DNA of 16,124 nt. It comes from an uncultured Clostridia bacterium (GTDB taxonomy: Bacteria > Bacillota > Clostridia > Christensenellales > Pumilibacteraceae). Numbering within the stretch: the stretch's first letter is position 1; every line of letters starts with the position of its first letter. The notes under the pieces were generated by a model that saw only the letters and a list, made by a program, of their open reading frames with translations, was not told the DNA's origin and did no database searches. Of the stretch, positions 1-6,684 are shown piece after piece. The stretch covers positions 1-16,124 of the forward strand of contig CAMUAL010000034.1 in NCBI GenBank assembly GCA_947086925.1, written 5' to 3'. Position numbers and translations under genes: made by a program.

Positions 1-46
1 AAAAACCTAAAACAAATTCCGACAAAAGGAGTTCGTTTTAGGTTTT
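1..46 (-). terminator. Probable terminator of the tRNA pair
   Basis: A 12-bp perfect inverted repeat (2-13 with 35-46) lies four bases after the CCA end of tRNA-Ala. Read leftward, the second arm ends in a run of five T. The stem is A/T-rich and the loop is long (21 nt), so it would be a fairly weak intrinsic terminator. Its position directly after the last tRNA supports the role. Confidence 0.5.
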
Positions 47-49
47 GAC

Positions 50-125
50 TGGTGGAGATAAGGGGATTCGAACCCCTGACCTATACGTTGCGAACGTATC
101 GCGCTACCAACTGTGCTATATCCCC
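50..125 (-). tRNA. tRNA-Ala (anticodon CGC)
   Basis: A full 76-nt cloverleaf can be folded on the minus strand. The acceptor stem GGGGATA pairs with TATCTCC and contains the G3:U70 wobble, the classic alanine identity element. The anticodon stem ATACG/CGTAT encloses the loop TTCGCAA with anticodon CGC, reading GCG codons. The T-loop has the usual TTCGAAT, the discriminator is A, and the CCA end is encoded. It lies about 38 bp downstream of tRNA-Ser and is probably co-transcribed with it, although a small hairpin lies between them. Confidence 0.96.
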
Positions 126-127
126 GC

Positions 128-157
128 AAAAGCACCACGCATTAAAGCAGTGCTTTT
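128..157 (-). other. Hairpin between the two tRNAs
   Basis: An 8-bp perfect inverted repeat (AAAAGCAC at 128-135 with GTGCTTTT at 150-157, loop of 14) fills the spacer between tRNA-Ser and tRNA-Ala. On the minus strand the second arm ends in TTTT. It could be a weak terminator that lowers tRNA-Ala expression, or a processing structure for the shared precursor. Confidence 0.4.
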
Positions 158-163
158 TGTGTG

Positions 164-252
164 TGGCAGAGAGGGTGGGATTCGAACCCACGAGCCCTTG
201 CGGGCTACCTGATTTCGAGTCAGGGCCGTTATGACCACTTCGATACCTCTCC
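164..252 (-). tRNA. tRNA-Ser (anticodon CGA)
   Basis: An 89-nt type II tRNA folds on the minus strand. The acceptor stem GGAGAGG pairs with CCTCTCT (first pair G:U). The anticodon loop CTCGAAA gives anticodon CGA, reading UCG codons. A long variable arm (AGCCC GCAA GGGCT) and a G discriminator are both serine hallmarks, and CCA is encoded. A strong promoter starts about 12 bp upstream, so the transcript has almost no leader. Confidence 0.96.
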
Positions 253-263
253 ACAGCTGTTAT

Positions 264-292
264 ATTTTACCACACTAATTTTTTTTTGGCAA
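264..292 (-). promoter_or_regulatory. Promoter of the tRNA-Ser/tRNA-Ala unit
   Basis: On the minus strand a TTGCCA -35 box (287-292) is followed by a 17-bp spacer and a TAAAAT -10 box (264-269). The spacer begins with a run of A. The predicted start is about 5 bp before the mature tRNA-Ser end. This also separates the tRNA unit from the ABC operon, which ends at the terminator just upstream. Confidence 0.75.
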
Positions 293-321
293 GCGTTTAA
301 GGTAAATATTAAACTGCCGAT

Positions 322-365
322 AAAAAAGAAAAAAGAGAAGCATGCCCGTAACGGGCGCACTTCCC
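322..365 (-). terminator. Terminator of the marR-ABC operon
   Basis: On the minus strand, 33 bp after the stop of the last ABC gene, a GC-rich hairpin (core GCCCG TTA CGGGC at 344-356, extended by GAAG/CTTC arms with wobble pairs) is followed by two T runs (TCTCTTTTTTCTTTTTT at 321-337). This is a typical strong Rho-independent terminator. Confidence 0.8.
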
Positions 366-397
366 TTTTGTTCCGAATAGAAACGGATTAAAACATT

Positions 398-2218
398 TTA
401 CTCGGTTGCGAACTGACTGTTGTACAAGTCGGCATAGAATCCGCCCTTTTCGATAAGCTCGTTGTGATTTCCGCTCTCTATTACATCGCCGTCTTTCATT
501 ACCAAAATCAGGTCGGCGTTTTTAATGGTTGAAAGCCTGTGCGCAATAACAAAACTCGTGCGTCCCTTTGTAAGAGAGTCCATTGCTTCTTGAATAAGCA
601 CCTCGGTGCGGGTGTCTACCGACGAAGTTGCCTCGTCGAGTATGAGCATGGGCGCGTCCTCTACCATGGCGCGGGCGATTGTTATAAGCTGTTTCTGCCC
701 CGCCGAAATGCTTGTTTTGTCGTCAAGCACGGTGTCGTAGCCGTGCGGCAGAGTTCGAATAAAGTGGTCGAGTCCCGCCGCCTTTGCCGCAGTTGTGATT
801 TTCTCGTCCGACGCTTCGGTTTTGCTGTACACGATATTCTCGCGCACCGTCCCCTCGAACAGCCACGTATCTTGCAAAACCATACCGAACAGCTCGTGGA
901 TATTCTCGCGCGACAAATCTTTAACATCTATTCCGTCGATTGTTATGCTACCCGAATTTATTTCGTAAAAACGCATAAGAAGATTTACCATTGTGGTCTT
1001 GCCTGCGCCGGTAGGACCCACTATTGCCACCTTCTGTCCCGGATATACGTGAGCCGAAAAGTCGTTTATAATAGTCTTATCGGGATTGTATCCGAAGTGC
1101 ACGTTTTTAAATTCCACTTCGCCGCGCACCGTGGTTAAATTCGCTTTGGGATTATCGGGGGTGAGTTCTTCTTCATCGAGAAATTCGAATACGCGTTCGC
1201 TTGCCGCCGCCGCCGACTGCATGCTGTTCATTGCCTGCGCTATCTGAGAGAGAGGATTTGTAAACAGTCGCACGTAAATCATAAACGAAATTATAGTGCC
1301 GATAAATCCGGGACCTTTTTCGATTGCAAGCAAACCGCCCACAACGCATACGGCTACAAAGCCGAGGTTGCCCACGAAAATCATTATGGGTTGCATGAGC
1401 CCCGACAAAAACTGCGACTTCCAAGAACTTGAATAAAGCTTGCCGTTTATTGCATTAAAGGTTTCTTTTGCCTGCTTGCCGCCGCCCAAAACTTTAACTA
1501 CATTGTGTCCCGCATAAATTTCTTCTACGTGACCGTTTGCTTCACCGAGATTAACCTGCTGAGCAAAGAAGTGTTTTTGCGACTTTTTCATGATAATTAT
1601 CATGAAAACAAAGCCTATAAGCGACGCGGCTATCGCGGTAAACGCCATAATCCAATTTATGGAGAACATCATAATAAGCACGCCCACAAGCATAGCAACA
1701 TTCGTTACAAGCGGAATAACGCTTTGGTTGAGCGACATGCCTATTGTGTCTACGTCGTTCGTAACGCGGCTTAACACGTCGCCGAACGTGGTGTTATCGA
1801 AGTATCTGAGCGGAAGTTTGTTGATTTTATGCGATATGTTTTTTCTTAACGACTTTGTTACTTTCTGAGTAACGGTAGCCATTATAAATCCCTGAACGTA
1901 AGAAAATACCGCGCCTATCGAATAAATCGTAACAAGGAAAAATGCAATTTCGAGTATACGCGAATAATCCATAGCCGCGGGAATATTCCAGCCTGCCGTT
2001 TCATTGAGCTTAGGCACAGCCGCGCCTATCAAGTCGCCCATTTCGCCCACGTATTTGGGCCCTATGGTAGAGAATACCGCCGATATTACCGCTATTACAA
2101 GCGCAACAATAATCGCAGGTAAATAGCGTTTGCAGAATTTTAGTAATTTTAACAGCGAGCCGCGCACGTTTTTTGCTTTTTGTACGGGTGCGTTGCCGCC
2201 TCTCATGGGTCCCGGCAT
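398..2218 (-). CDS. ABC exporter half-transporter, consensus-site subunit
   Basis: This 606-residue protein has the usual exporter half-transporter layout: a membrane domain of about six helices (residues about 30-330) and a C-terminal ATPase domain. Visible motifs are Walker A GPTGAGKTT (401-409), Walker B MLILDE with the catalytic Glu (524-529) and the switch His (560, AHRLST). The signature is degenerate, ISAGQ (504-508) instead of LSGGQ. It therefore supplies the active ATPase residues, and its weak signature pairs with the partner's inactive site, as in BmrCD or TM287/288 heterodimers. Its ribosome site (AAGGAGGAG) is inside the last codons of the upstream gene and only 1 bp separates the two, so they are translationally coupled. 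The likely role is multidrug or lipid export from the cytoplasmic membrane; the substrate cannot be read from sequence. Confidence 0.93.
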   Translation of the reverse strand: MPGPMRGGNAPVQKAKNVRGSLLKLLKFCKRYLPAIIVALVIAVISAVFSTIGPKYVGEMGDLIGAAVPKLNETAGWNIPAAMDYSRILEIAFFLVTIYSIGAVFSYVQGFIMATVTQKVTKSLRKNISHKINKLPLRYFDNTTFGDVLSRVTNDVDTIGMSLNQSVIPLVTNVAMLVGVLIMMFSINWIMAFTAIAASLIGFVFMIIIMKKSQKHFFAQQVNLGEANGHVEEIYAGHNVVKVLGGGKQAKETFNAINGKLYSSSWKSQFLSGLMQPIMIFVGNLGFVAVCVVGGLLAIEKGPGFIGTIISFMIYVRLFTNPLSQIAQAMNSMQSAAAASERVFEFLDEEELTPDNPKANLTTVRGEVEFKNVHFGYNPDKTIINDFSAHVYPGQKVAIVGPTGAGKTTMVNLLMRFYEINSGSITIDGIDVKDLSRENIHELFGMVLQDTWLFEGTVRENIVYSKTEASDEKITTAAKAAGLDHFIRTLPHGYDTVLDDKTSISAGQKQLITIARAMVEDAPMLILDEATSSVDTRTEVLIQEAMDSLTKGRTSFVIAHRLSTIKNADLILVMKDGDVIESGNHNELIEKGGFYADLYNSQFATE

Positions 2219-2219
2219 A

Positions 2220-3992
2220 TTACAACTCCTCCTTATTCAACTGCGAGTAAGCTATCTGACGGTAAACCTCGCAAGATTCCATAAGCTCGCTGTGAGTGCC
2301 TTGCCCCACAACTTTACCTTCGTCGAGCACGAGTATTTTGTCGGCATCGAGAATCGTACCTATGCGCTGAGCGACTATAAGGCGGGTGCTGTCGCCCGTT
2401 TCCTTATTGAGAGTCGAACGCAACACACGGTCGGTTTTATAGTCGAGTGCGGAAAAGCTGTCGTCGAAAATAAATATTTCGGGATTGCGAACTACCGCGC
2501 GCGCTATGCAAAGGCGTTGCTTTTGTCCGCCCGACACGTTGGTGCCGCCCTGAGCAATCGCGGCGTTATACTTGCCTTCCATTTTTTCCACAAAGTCCGA
2601 GCCTTGCGCAATGGCTACCGCGCGCTTAACGTCGTCTTGGGTGCGCGTTTCCGCGTCGTAGCCGTAGTTCACGTTCGAATCCACCGAACCCGAAAACAGC
2701 ACGCCGCGCTGAGGAACGTAGCCAATCTTACGGTGCAAATCTTCAAGCTTATAGTCTTTTACGTTGATACCGTCTACAAGCACTTCGCCCTCGGTTACGT
2801 CGTAAAAACGTGGCACGAGATTTATGAGCGTACTCTTGCCGCTGCCGGTAGAACCTATAAACGCAACAGTGTCGCCCTTGTTCGCTTTAAACGATATGTT
2901 CTCTATAACGTACTCCTCGGCATCGGGATACTTAAAGCTTACGTTTTTAAACTCCACTTCACCCTTAACGTCGTTGATTTCGGCGGGGTGCTCGGGGTCG
3001 GTTATCGACGGTTTAACGTGTAGAACCTCGTTGATACGCTTAGCCGAAACAAGCGCACGCGGCATTATAATGAATATGATTATAAGCATCATAAACGCCA
3101 TAACTACCTGAATACCGTATGCCATAAAAGAAGTCATATCGCCGTATAAAAGAGTGCGCATGGGAACAAAGCCTTGCATTGCGTCGGGTGCCGTACCGTT
3201 AATAAGATACGCGCCCACCCAATATATCGCAAGACTCATGCCGCTCATAATTATGTTCATAACGGGCGTCATGATAGCCATTACGCGCCCCGCAAACAAG
3301 TGATTGTTTGTAAGCTCGGCATTCGCTTTTTCGAATTTGGATTCCTGATAGCTTTCGGCATTGTATGCGCGAACAACGCGAACGCCGGTAAGATTCTCGC
3401 GCGTTACGCTGTTTAAGTTATCGGTGAGCTTCTGAATACGGCGAAATCTCGGCACGGCGAACAGCACTACCACGAGTATCATGACAAGCAATATACCCAC
3501 TGCGGACGCAACTACAACCGACCACTCCCAACTTTTGCCGAGAATTTTCACTATTGCCCAAACCGCCATTATGGGCGCTTTTATTATAATCTGCAATCCC
3601 AAAACCAAAAGCATCTGAACCTGAGTAATATCGTTAGTCGAGCGAGTTATGAGGCTTGCCGTAGAAAAGCGGTTAATTTCCGTCATGGAAAAACTTTCTA
3701 CCTTATCGAAAACCGCCTTGCGCAGATTTTTGGCAAACGACGCGCTTATAACCGAGGCAAAATAGCCGACGAGTATAGCGCTTCCCAAACTGCCTGCCGC
3801 ACAGGCAAGCATAAGTCCGCCGTTTTTAAGTATGGACGTCATGGAAATTTCGTCCGACACTACCAACCGCGATATTTCGGCGGTATAGTCGGGCATGGTG
3901 AGTTCCAACCATACCTGCAACACGATAAGCGCAAGACTTATTGTCATAAACACCCAATCGCGTTTTGATAGATACCTGAACAGTTTTAACAT
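2220..3992 (-). CDS. ABC exporter half-transporter, degenerate-site subunit
   Basis: This 590-residue protein has a membrane domain (about residues 15-310) and an ATPase domain. Walker A is GSTGSGKST (380-388) and the signature is a good VSGGQ (486-490). Walker B reads IFIFDD (506-511), so the catalytic Glu is Asp, and the switch His is Gln (542, VAQR). Both changes are hallmarks of the non-hydrolysing half of heterodimeric exporters (BmrC, TM287). Together with the weak signature of the next gene they define one degenerate and one consensus ATP site. It starts 71 bp after marR. The best Shine-Dalgarno (AAGGAG) is about 14 nt from the ATG, which is long, and a second AAGGA touches the ATG directly, so translation initiation may be weak or regulated. 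Confidence 0.93.
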   Translation of the reverse strand: MLKLFRYLSKRDWVFMTISLALIVLQVWLELTMPDYTAEISRLVVSDEISMTSILKNGGLMLACAAGSLGSAILVGYFASVISASFAKNLRKAVFDKVESFSMTEINRFSTASLITRSTNDITQVQMLLVLGLQIIIKAPIMAVWAIVKILGKSWEWSVVVASAVGILLVMILVVVLFAVPRFRRIQKLTDNLNSVTRENLTGVRVVRAYNAESYQESKFEKANAELTNNHLFAGRVMAIMTPVMNIIMSGMSLAIYWVGAYLINGTAPDAMQGFVPMRTLLYGDMTSFMAYGIQVVMAFMMLIIIFIIMPRALVSAKRINEVLHVKPSITDPEHPAEINDVKGEVEFKNVSFKYPDAEEYVIENISFKANKGDTVAFIGSTGSGKSTLINLVPRFYDVTEGEVLVDGINVKDYKLEDLHRKIGYVPQRGVLFSGSVDSNVNYGYDAETRTQDDVKRAVAIAQGSDFVEKMEGKYNAAIAQGGTNVSGGQKQRLCIARAVVRNPEIFIFDDSFSALDYKTDRVLRSTLNKETGDSTRLIVAQRIGTILDADKILVLDEGKVVGQGTHSELMESCEVYRQIAYSQLNKEEL

Positions 3993-4063
3993 TCCTTACA
4001 ATCTATCTCCTTATGAAAAATTATATACGTAATGATTATAATATGCAGGCATAAGTTTAAATC

Positions 4064-4519
4064 TTATACCCCCCCCCGAGCATTATTGGGGGTTTCGCAT
4101 AAACTGCGGATTTTTCCGCACAGAACAAAGAACTTTTCCCGCTCGTCGGGCAAAAGCGCAGATTGCAAATAATTCTCGATTTCGTCGAATTTATGCTTGA
4201 TTTCGCTTTGCTCGCGCACCGCTTTTTCGGATAAGAATATCCGCTTACTGCGTCCGTCGGTTTGAGATACTTCGCGCGTTATATATCCGCTACGCTCCAA
4301 CTTGTTAAGTTGCTGACTTGCCGTACTCCGTCTTAAATCGAACTCGTTTTCCACTTCTTTCTGTCCTACGCTTCCGCCTTTTCGGAAAATATAGTGTACT
4401 ATCATCGACGATACCGCTGGCAGTTTGTGTTCTTCGAATCCGCAAACCGAACGCATAACTCGTTGAAGCGAAATATTCAAAAGTCGCAACTCGTTTAAAA
4501 GCGTATTTTTGCCTTCCAA
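4064..4519 (-). CDS. MarR-family transcriptional repressor
   Basis: A 151-residue winged-helix regulator. The recognition helix lies around residues 62-80 (RRSTASQQLNKLERSGYI) and the wing carries TDGRSKRIFLS (87-97), matching the conserved D-x-R pattern of MarR proteins. Flanking helices would form the dimer. The start is a TTG at 4517-4519, preceded by GAGGAGA at 8 nt; no better ATG exists. It is first in an operon with the two exporter genes and is expected to repress it, released by a ligand that is probably a transported compound. Two palindromes flank the promoter. The last codons run through a tract of nine G just before the stop, so the C-terminal tail is exposed to slippage. Family assignment is firm; the ligand is unknown. 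Confidence 0.9.
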   Translation of the reverse strand: MEGKNTLLNELRLLNISLQRVMRSVCGFEEHKLPAVSSMIVHYIFRKGGSVGQKEVENEFDLRRSTASQQLNKLERSGYITREVSQTDGRSKRIFLSEKAVREQSEIKHKFDEIENYLQSALLPDEREKFFVLCGKIRSLCETPNNARGGV

Positions 4520-4563
4520 AAGTCCTATCTCCTCAATTTATCGCAACCTTTCAGCCGCGATTT

Positions 4564-4579
4564 TGTTAGTGTGCTAACA
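4564..4579. promoter_or_regulatory. Putative MarR operator O1
   Basis: TGTTAGTGTGCTAACA has perfect 6-bp arms around a 4-bp centre. It touches the -10 box of the marR promoter and covers the predicted transcription start, so a bound dimer would block RNA polymerase. The same 20-bp context (4561-4580) recurs 60 bp away with one change. Confidence 0.75.
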
Positions 4580-4607
4580 TTATATCATTGCTCTATTATA
4601 CTGTCAA
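4579..4607 (-). promoter_or_regulatory. Promoter of the marR-ABC operon
   Basis: On the minus strand a perfect TTGACA (4602-4607), a 17-bp spacer and a perfect TATAAT (4579-4584) match the housekeeping consensus in all positions. Start is expected near 4572, inside operator O1. A full-consensus promoter implies high expression when repression is lifted. Confidence 0.9.
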
Positions 4608-4623
4608 GCAAAAGATATTATTT

Positions 4624-4639
4624 TGTTAGTGCGCTAACA
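4624..4639. promoter_or_regulatory. Putative MarR operator O2
   Basis: TGTTAGTGCGCTAACA differs from O1 only in one centre base and lies 60 bp away, centre to centre, just upstream of the -35 box. It sits between marR and the divergent small gene at 4732, so it could add to repression of marR or affect the small gene as well. Confidence 0.7.
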
Positions 4640-4731
4640 TAAAAATTCTGTCAACATGCGCGCAATATTAAAACAATGAATTTTTTGCGCGATTGCGCCT
4701 AATACTACTCACGTAAGGAGGTGAAACGTAC

Positions 4732-4887
4732 ATGATTAAATTGTCTTCCGGCGAAATCGCTCCGAAAACGGGCGCGTACAGCGTAATTTCGTCTAACGGA
4801 CGCTTAGTAGGCACGGTACACGTAAAAAAAGGTGACAGAATGCCGCCCACGCAAAGCTCCAACAATCACTTCGAAATCGATGCGTAA
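4732..4887 (+). CDS. Small YjzC-like protein (51 aa)
   Basis: A 51-codon ORF on the plus strand has an excellent ribosome site (AAGGAGGTG, about 8 nt before ATG). The protein is soluble, with no signal peptide or membrane segment. Its core, GEIAPKTGAYSVI (7-19) followed by GTVHVKKGDRMPPTQ (27-41), resembles the small YjzC family of Bacillota (a GxxAPxxGxY start and a KGxxxPPT end), whose function is not known to me. The family call is from memory of the pattern and is moderate. It is divergent from marR, and no convincing promoter is seen in the 90 bp upstream. A perfect 9-bp hairpin overlaps its stop codon, and a strong bidirectional terminator follows. Confidence 0.75.
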   Translation: MIKLSSGEIAPKTGAYSVISSNGRLVGTVHVKKGDRMPPTQSSNNHFEIDA

Positions 4888-4900
4888 GCGAGCTTACGCA
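4881..4900 (+). repeat. Hairpin over the stop codon of the small ORF
   Basis: TGCGTAAGC (4881-4889) and GCTTACGCA (4892-4900) are perfect 9-bp arms with a 2-nt centre; a 4-nt loop is more realistic. The TAA stop (4885-4887) is within the first arm. It may protect the transcript end ahead of the terminator that starts 11 bp later. Confidence 0.5.
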
Positions 4901-4911
4901 TACGGCACAAA

Positions 4912-4940
4912 AAAAACGCTTAAAATCATTAAGCGTTTTT
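4912..4940. terminator. Bidirectional terminator
   Basis: A 12-bp perfect stem (AAAAACGCTTAA at 4912-4923 with TTAAGCGTTTTT at 4929-4940, 5-nt loop) is flanked by T runs on both strands. It ends the rightward small gene and the leftward rhamnosidase gene, which converge here. Confidence 0.9.
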
Positions 4941-4970
4941 CTTTTGTCGAATTTTATACGTAACCGAAAA

Positions 4971-6605
4971 CTATTTTTTCTTTTTAAGCTTTATATCCGT
5001 TCTGCCGACGGGCAATACAAGCTTAATCTTTTTGGGATAAGTCACGGTGTATACGCCGCTTTTAAGTTCTATATCTATTGTTCCGTAAGGCGTGGGATAT
5101 TTAATCGAATAGCTTGTCAGTCCCGCAGATACGGGGTTTACTTCAACCGATTTGCAACCCGCCGATACCGGTTCTATGCCGCCGAGGGTTTTGATAAGGA
5201 ACGCAACGGGTCCGCAAGACCAACCGTGGCACAGCGAATGGCGGAATCCCGTGTAGCAATATTTGCCGAAATCGCCGTGAATATCCTTTTCACCCTTTTT
5301 AACGGGTTCGTCTATGCGAGAAGTACCTTCTACCCAATCCACGTCGAAATCTTCCCAAAAGGTTGTTGCGCCTTTATCGAGCATTGCGCCGTAATACTCT
5401 TTCATTATGGCGAGCGCCGTTTCCGGTTTGCCCGCGGCGGCAATCGAGTCGAGAATATAATAGCTCATAAACGTGCTCAAACCTTTGGCGTTACCCTCGG
5501 TTAAAAAAGCAACCGCGCTTTCGGGTTCTATCATGCCGGCGTAAACCTTCATTGCCTCGCACTGCTTGCACTCCGCCGACTTCTCGTTAAACGCCGACAG
5601 CTTTTCGAGCATGCGGTCGCATACCGTAATATCGAGGCTGAGCACTTTAAAAAGTTCCTTTGCGCGCGATGCGGCAAGGTACGCAAGAGCGGTAAGCCCT
5701 ATAACCTCGTCGGGCTTCTCATGACTCGGCCAATCGAACAGCGCGCCCTCGGTGGTAATTGCGCCGTTGTCGCATATAAGCGTTTCAATCTGACGTACAA
5801 CGCCGTCTATATACGCGCGTTGGCCGAGAATATACTCGGTGTCGCCGTTCTGACGGTAATAGTCCGCCAACACCACAACCCACCACATGGAATATGCGGT
5901 TATGGAATTTATCCATTCGGGCAACGGCGTGTGCGCACGAGCGTATTCAAGCGATTCTATTACCGAGTTGTCCTCGCCGAACAGACTTATTATACCCATT
6001 GTTTCGGGGTGCATATCGCCCACCCAAACAAGGCGGTCGCGCTTTATGCCGTCCCAAATATAGCGTTGCATGTTAAGAGTAAGAGTACGAGCGGCTATGT
6101 CGAAGATTTCGTTTACGCGATTGTCGTTACACGTAAACCCGCCCTTGTACGTCAAATCGCGATGTACGTAAACCGCCGTAACCGTTTTTATGTGAGTATC
6201 GGTATTCTCGGGAAAATCAAGACGCACGAATCTGAATCCCGTTTCGAAAAAGCTCATGTCCGAATAGTCGACAAGTTCGAACTCGGAATCGCGTGCGGTG
6301 TGATGATTGTCGGCAAACTTAACGCCGCGCTCGGCACAGCATTCCGAAACGGACTCGCCGCAACGAATGCGGACTTTTGTCGCCCCGCCCGCAGACGTAT
6401 GCGTAAGAATACGCACGCTTGCGTTGTATTCCATGCCGAAATCGAGCACAACATAAGCCTTGCCCGTTATGTGAATAAGGCTCGCCTCGCTCGTTCCTAT
6501 CTGCAAATCGACAGGCGTCGTGAATTTTTCTATACCGTCTATATTGCCTTTATAATCGATAATTTTTACGGGGAAAATATCTTCCCTTATGCGATTGTCA
6601 ATCAC
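4971..6605 (-). CDS. GH78-type alpha-L-rhamnosidase
   Basis: A 544-residue cytoplasmic glycosidase (no signal peptide) expected to release terminal alpha-L-rhamnose from imported oligosaccharides or glycosides. A beta-rich N-terminal part (to about 145) is followed by an (alpha/alpha)6 barrel and a short beta C-terminal domain. GH78 landmarks are WDGIKRDRLVWVGDMHPE (184-201), GATTFWEDFD (412-421) with the expected general base Glu418, and SLCHGWSCGPVAF (457-469). In the first motif the residue at the usual general-acid Glu is Asp190, so activity may be altered. The frame is open to a GTG at 6638, but that codon lies inside an operator and has no ribosome site. I prefer the GTG at 6603-6605, preceded by AAGGAG at about 12 nt. 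It is short for GH78, lacking extra carbohydrate-binding domains. It is likely controlled by the LacI-type regulator just upstream. Confidence 0.8.
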   Translation of the reverse strand: MIDNRIREDIFPVKIIDYKGNIDGIEKFTTPVDLQIGTSEASLIHITGKAYVVLDFGMEYNASVRILTHTSAGGATKVRIRCGESVSECCAERGVKFADNHHTARDSEFELVDYSDMSFFETGFRFVRLDFPENTDTHIKTVTAVYVHRDLTYKGGFTCNDNRVNEIFDIAARTLTLNMQRYIWDGIKRDRLVWVGDMHPETMGIISLFGEDNSVIESLEYARAHTPLPEWINSITAYSMWWVVVLADYYRQNGDTEYILGQRAYIDGVVRQIETLICDNGAITTEGALFDWPSHEKPDEVIGLTALAYLAASRAKELFKVLSLDITVCDRMLEKLSAFNEKSAECKQCEAMKVYAGMIEPESAVAFLTEGNAKGLSTFMSYYILDSIAAAGKPETALAIMKEYYGAMLDKGATTFWEDFDVDWVEGTSRIDEPVKKGEKDIHGDFGKYCYTGFRHSLCHGWSCGPVAFLIKTLGGIEPVSAGCKSVEVNPVSAGLTSYSIKYPTPYGTIDIELKSGVYTVTYPKKIKLVLPVGRTDIKLKKKK

Positions 6606-6631
6606 TTTAAAAAGCTTCTCCTTGCAAATTC

Positions 6632-6645
6632 GGTACACGTGTACC
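6632..6645. promoter_or_regulatory. Putative LacI-family operator
   Basis: GGTACACGTGTACC is a perfect 14-bp palindrome with a central CG step, the form typical of LacI-family operators; two more symmetric positions follow after one mismatch. It lies about 3 to 16 bp downstream of the predicted rhamnosidase start and 35 bp after the lacI-type stop codon, so a bound dimer would block initiation. No second full copy is seen in the window. Confidence 0.75.
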
Positions 6646-6654
6646 CAAAATTAA

Positions 6655-6684
6655 ATTTTACTATTCGCACAAGCGGTTTGTCAA
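6655..6684 (-). promoter_or_regulatory. Promoter of the rhamnosidase gene
   Basis: On the minus strand a perfect TTGACA (6679-6684) is followed by an 18-bp spacer and TAAAAT (6655-6660). The -35 box overlaps the stop codon of the regulator gene. Start is expected near 6648, directly before the palindrome at 6632-6645, giving a 43-nt leader to the preferred start codon. Confidence 0.78.

Noticed and set aside
52..391. Two plus-strand ORFs of 60 and 76 codons at the left end
   Set aside because: They run through the complements of the two tRNA genes; their typical IRGFEPLT and ERVGFEPTSP sequences are translated tRNA.
2130..3023. A 297-codon plus-strand ORF
   Set aside because: It is antisense to the two ABC genes, whose motifs are all intact; low-complexity composition and no homologous pattern.
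4668..4865. A 65-codon minus-strand ORF
   Set aside because: It is antisense to the small gene at 4732-4887, which has a far better ribosome site and a recognisable family pattern.
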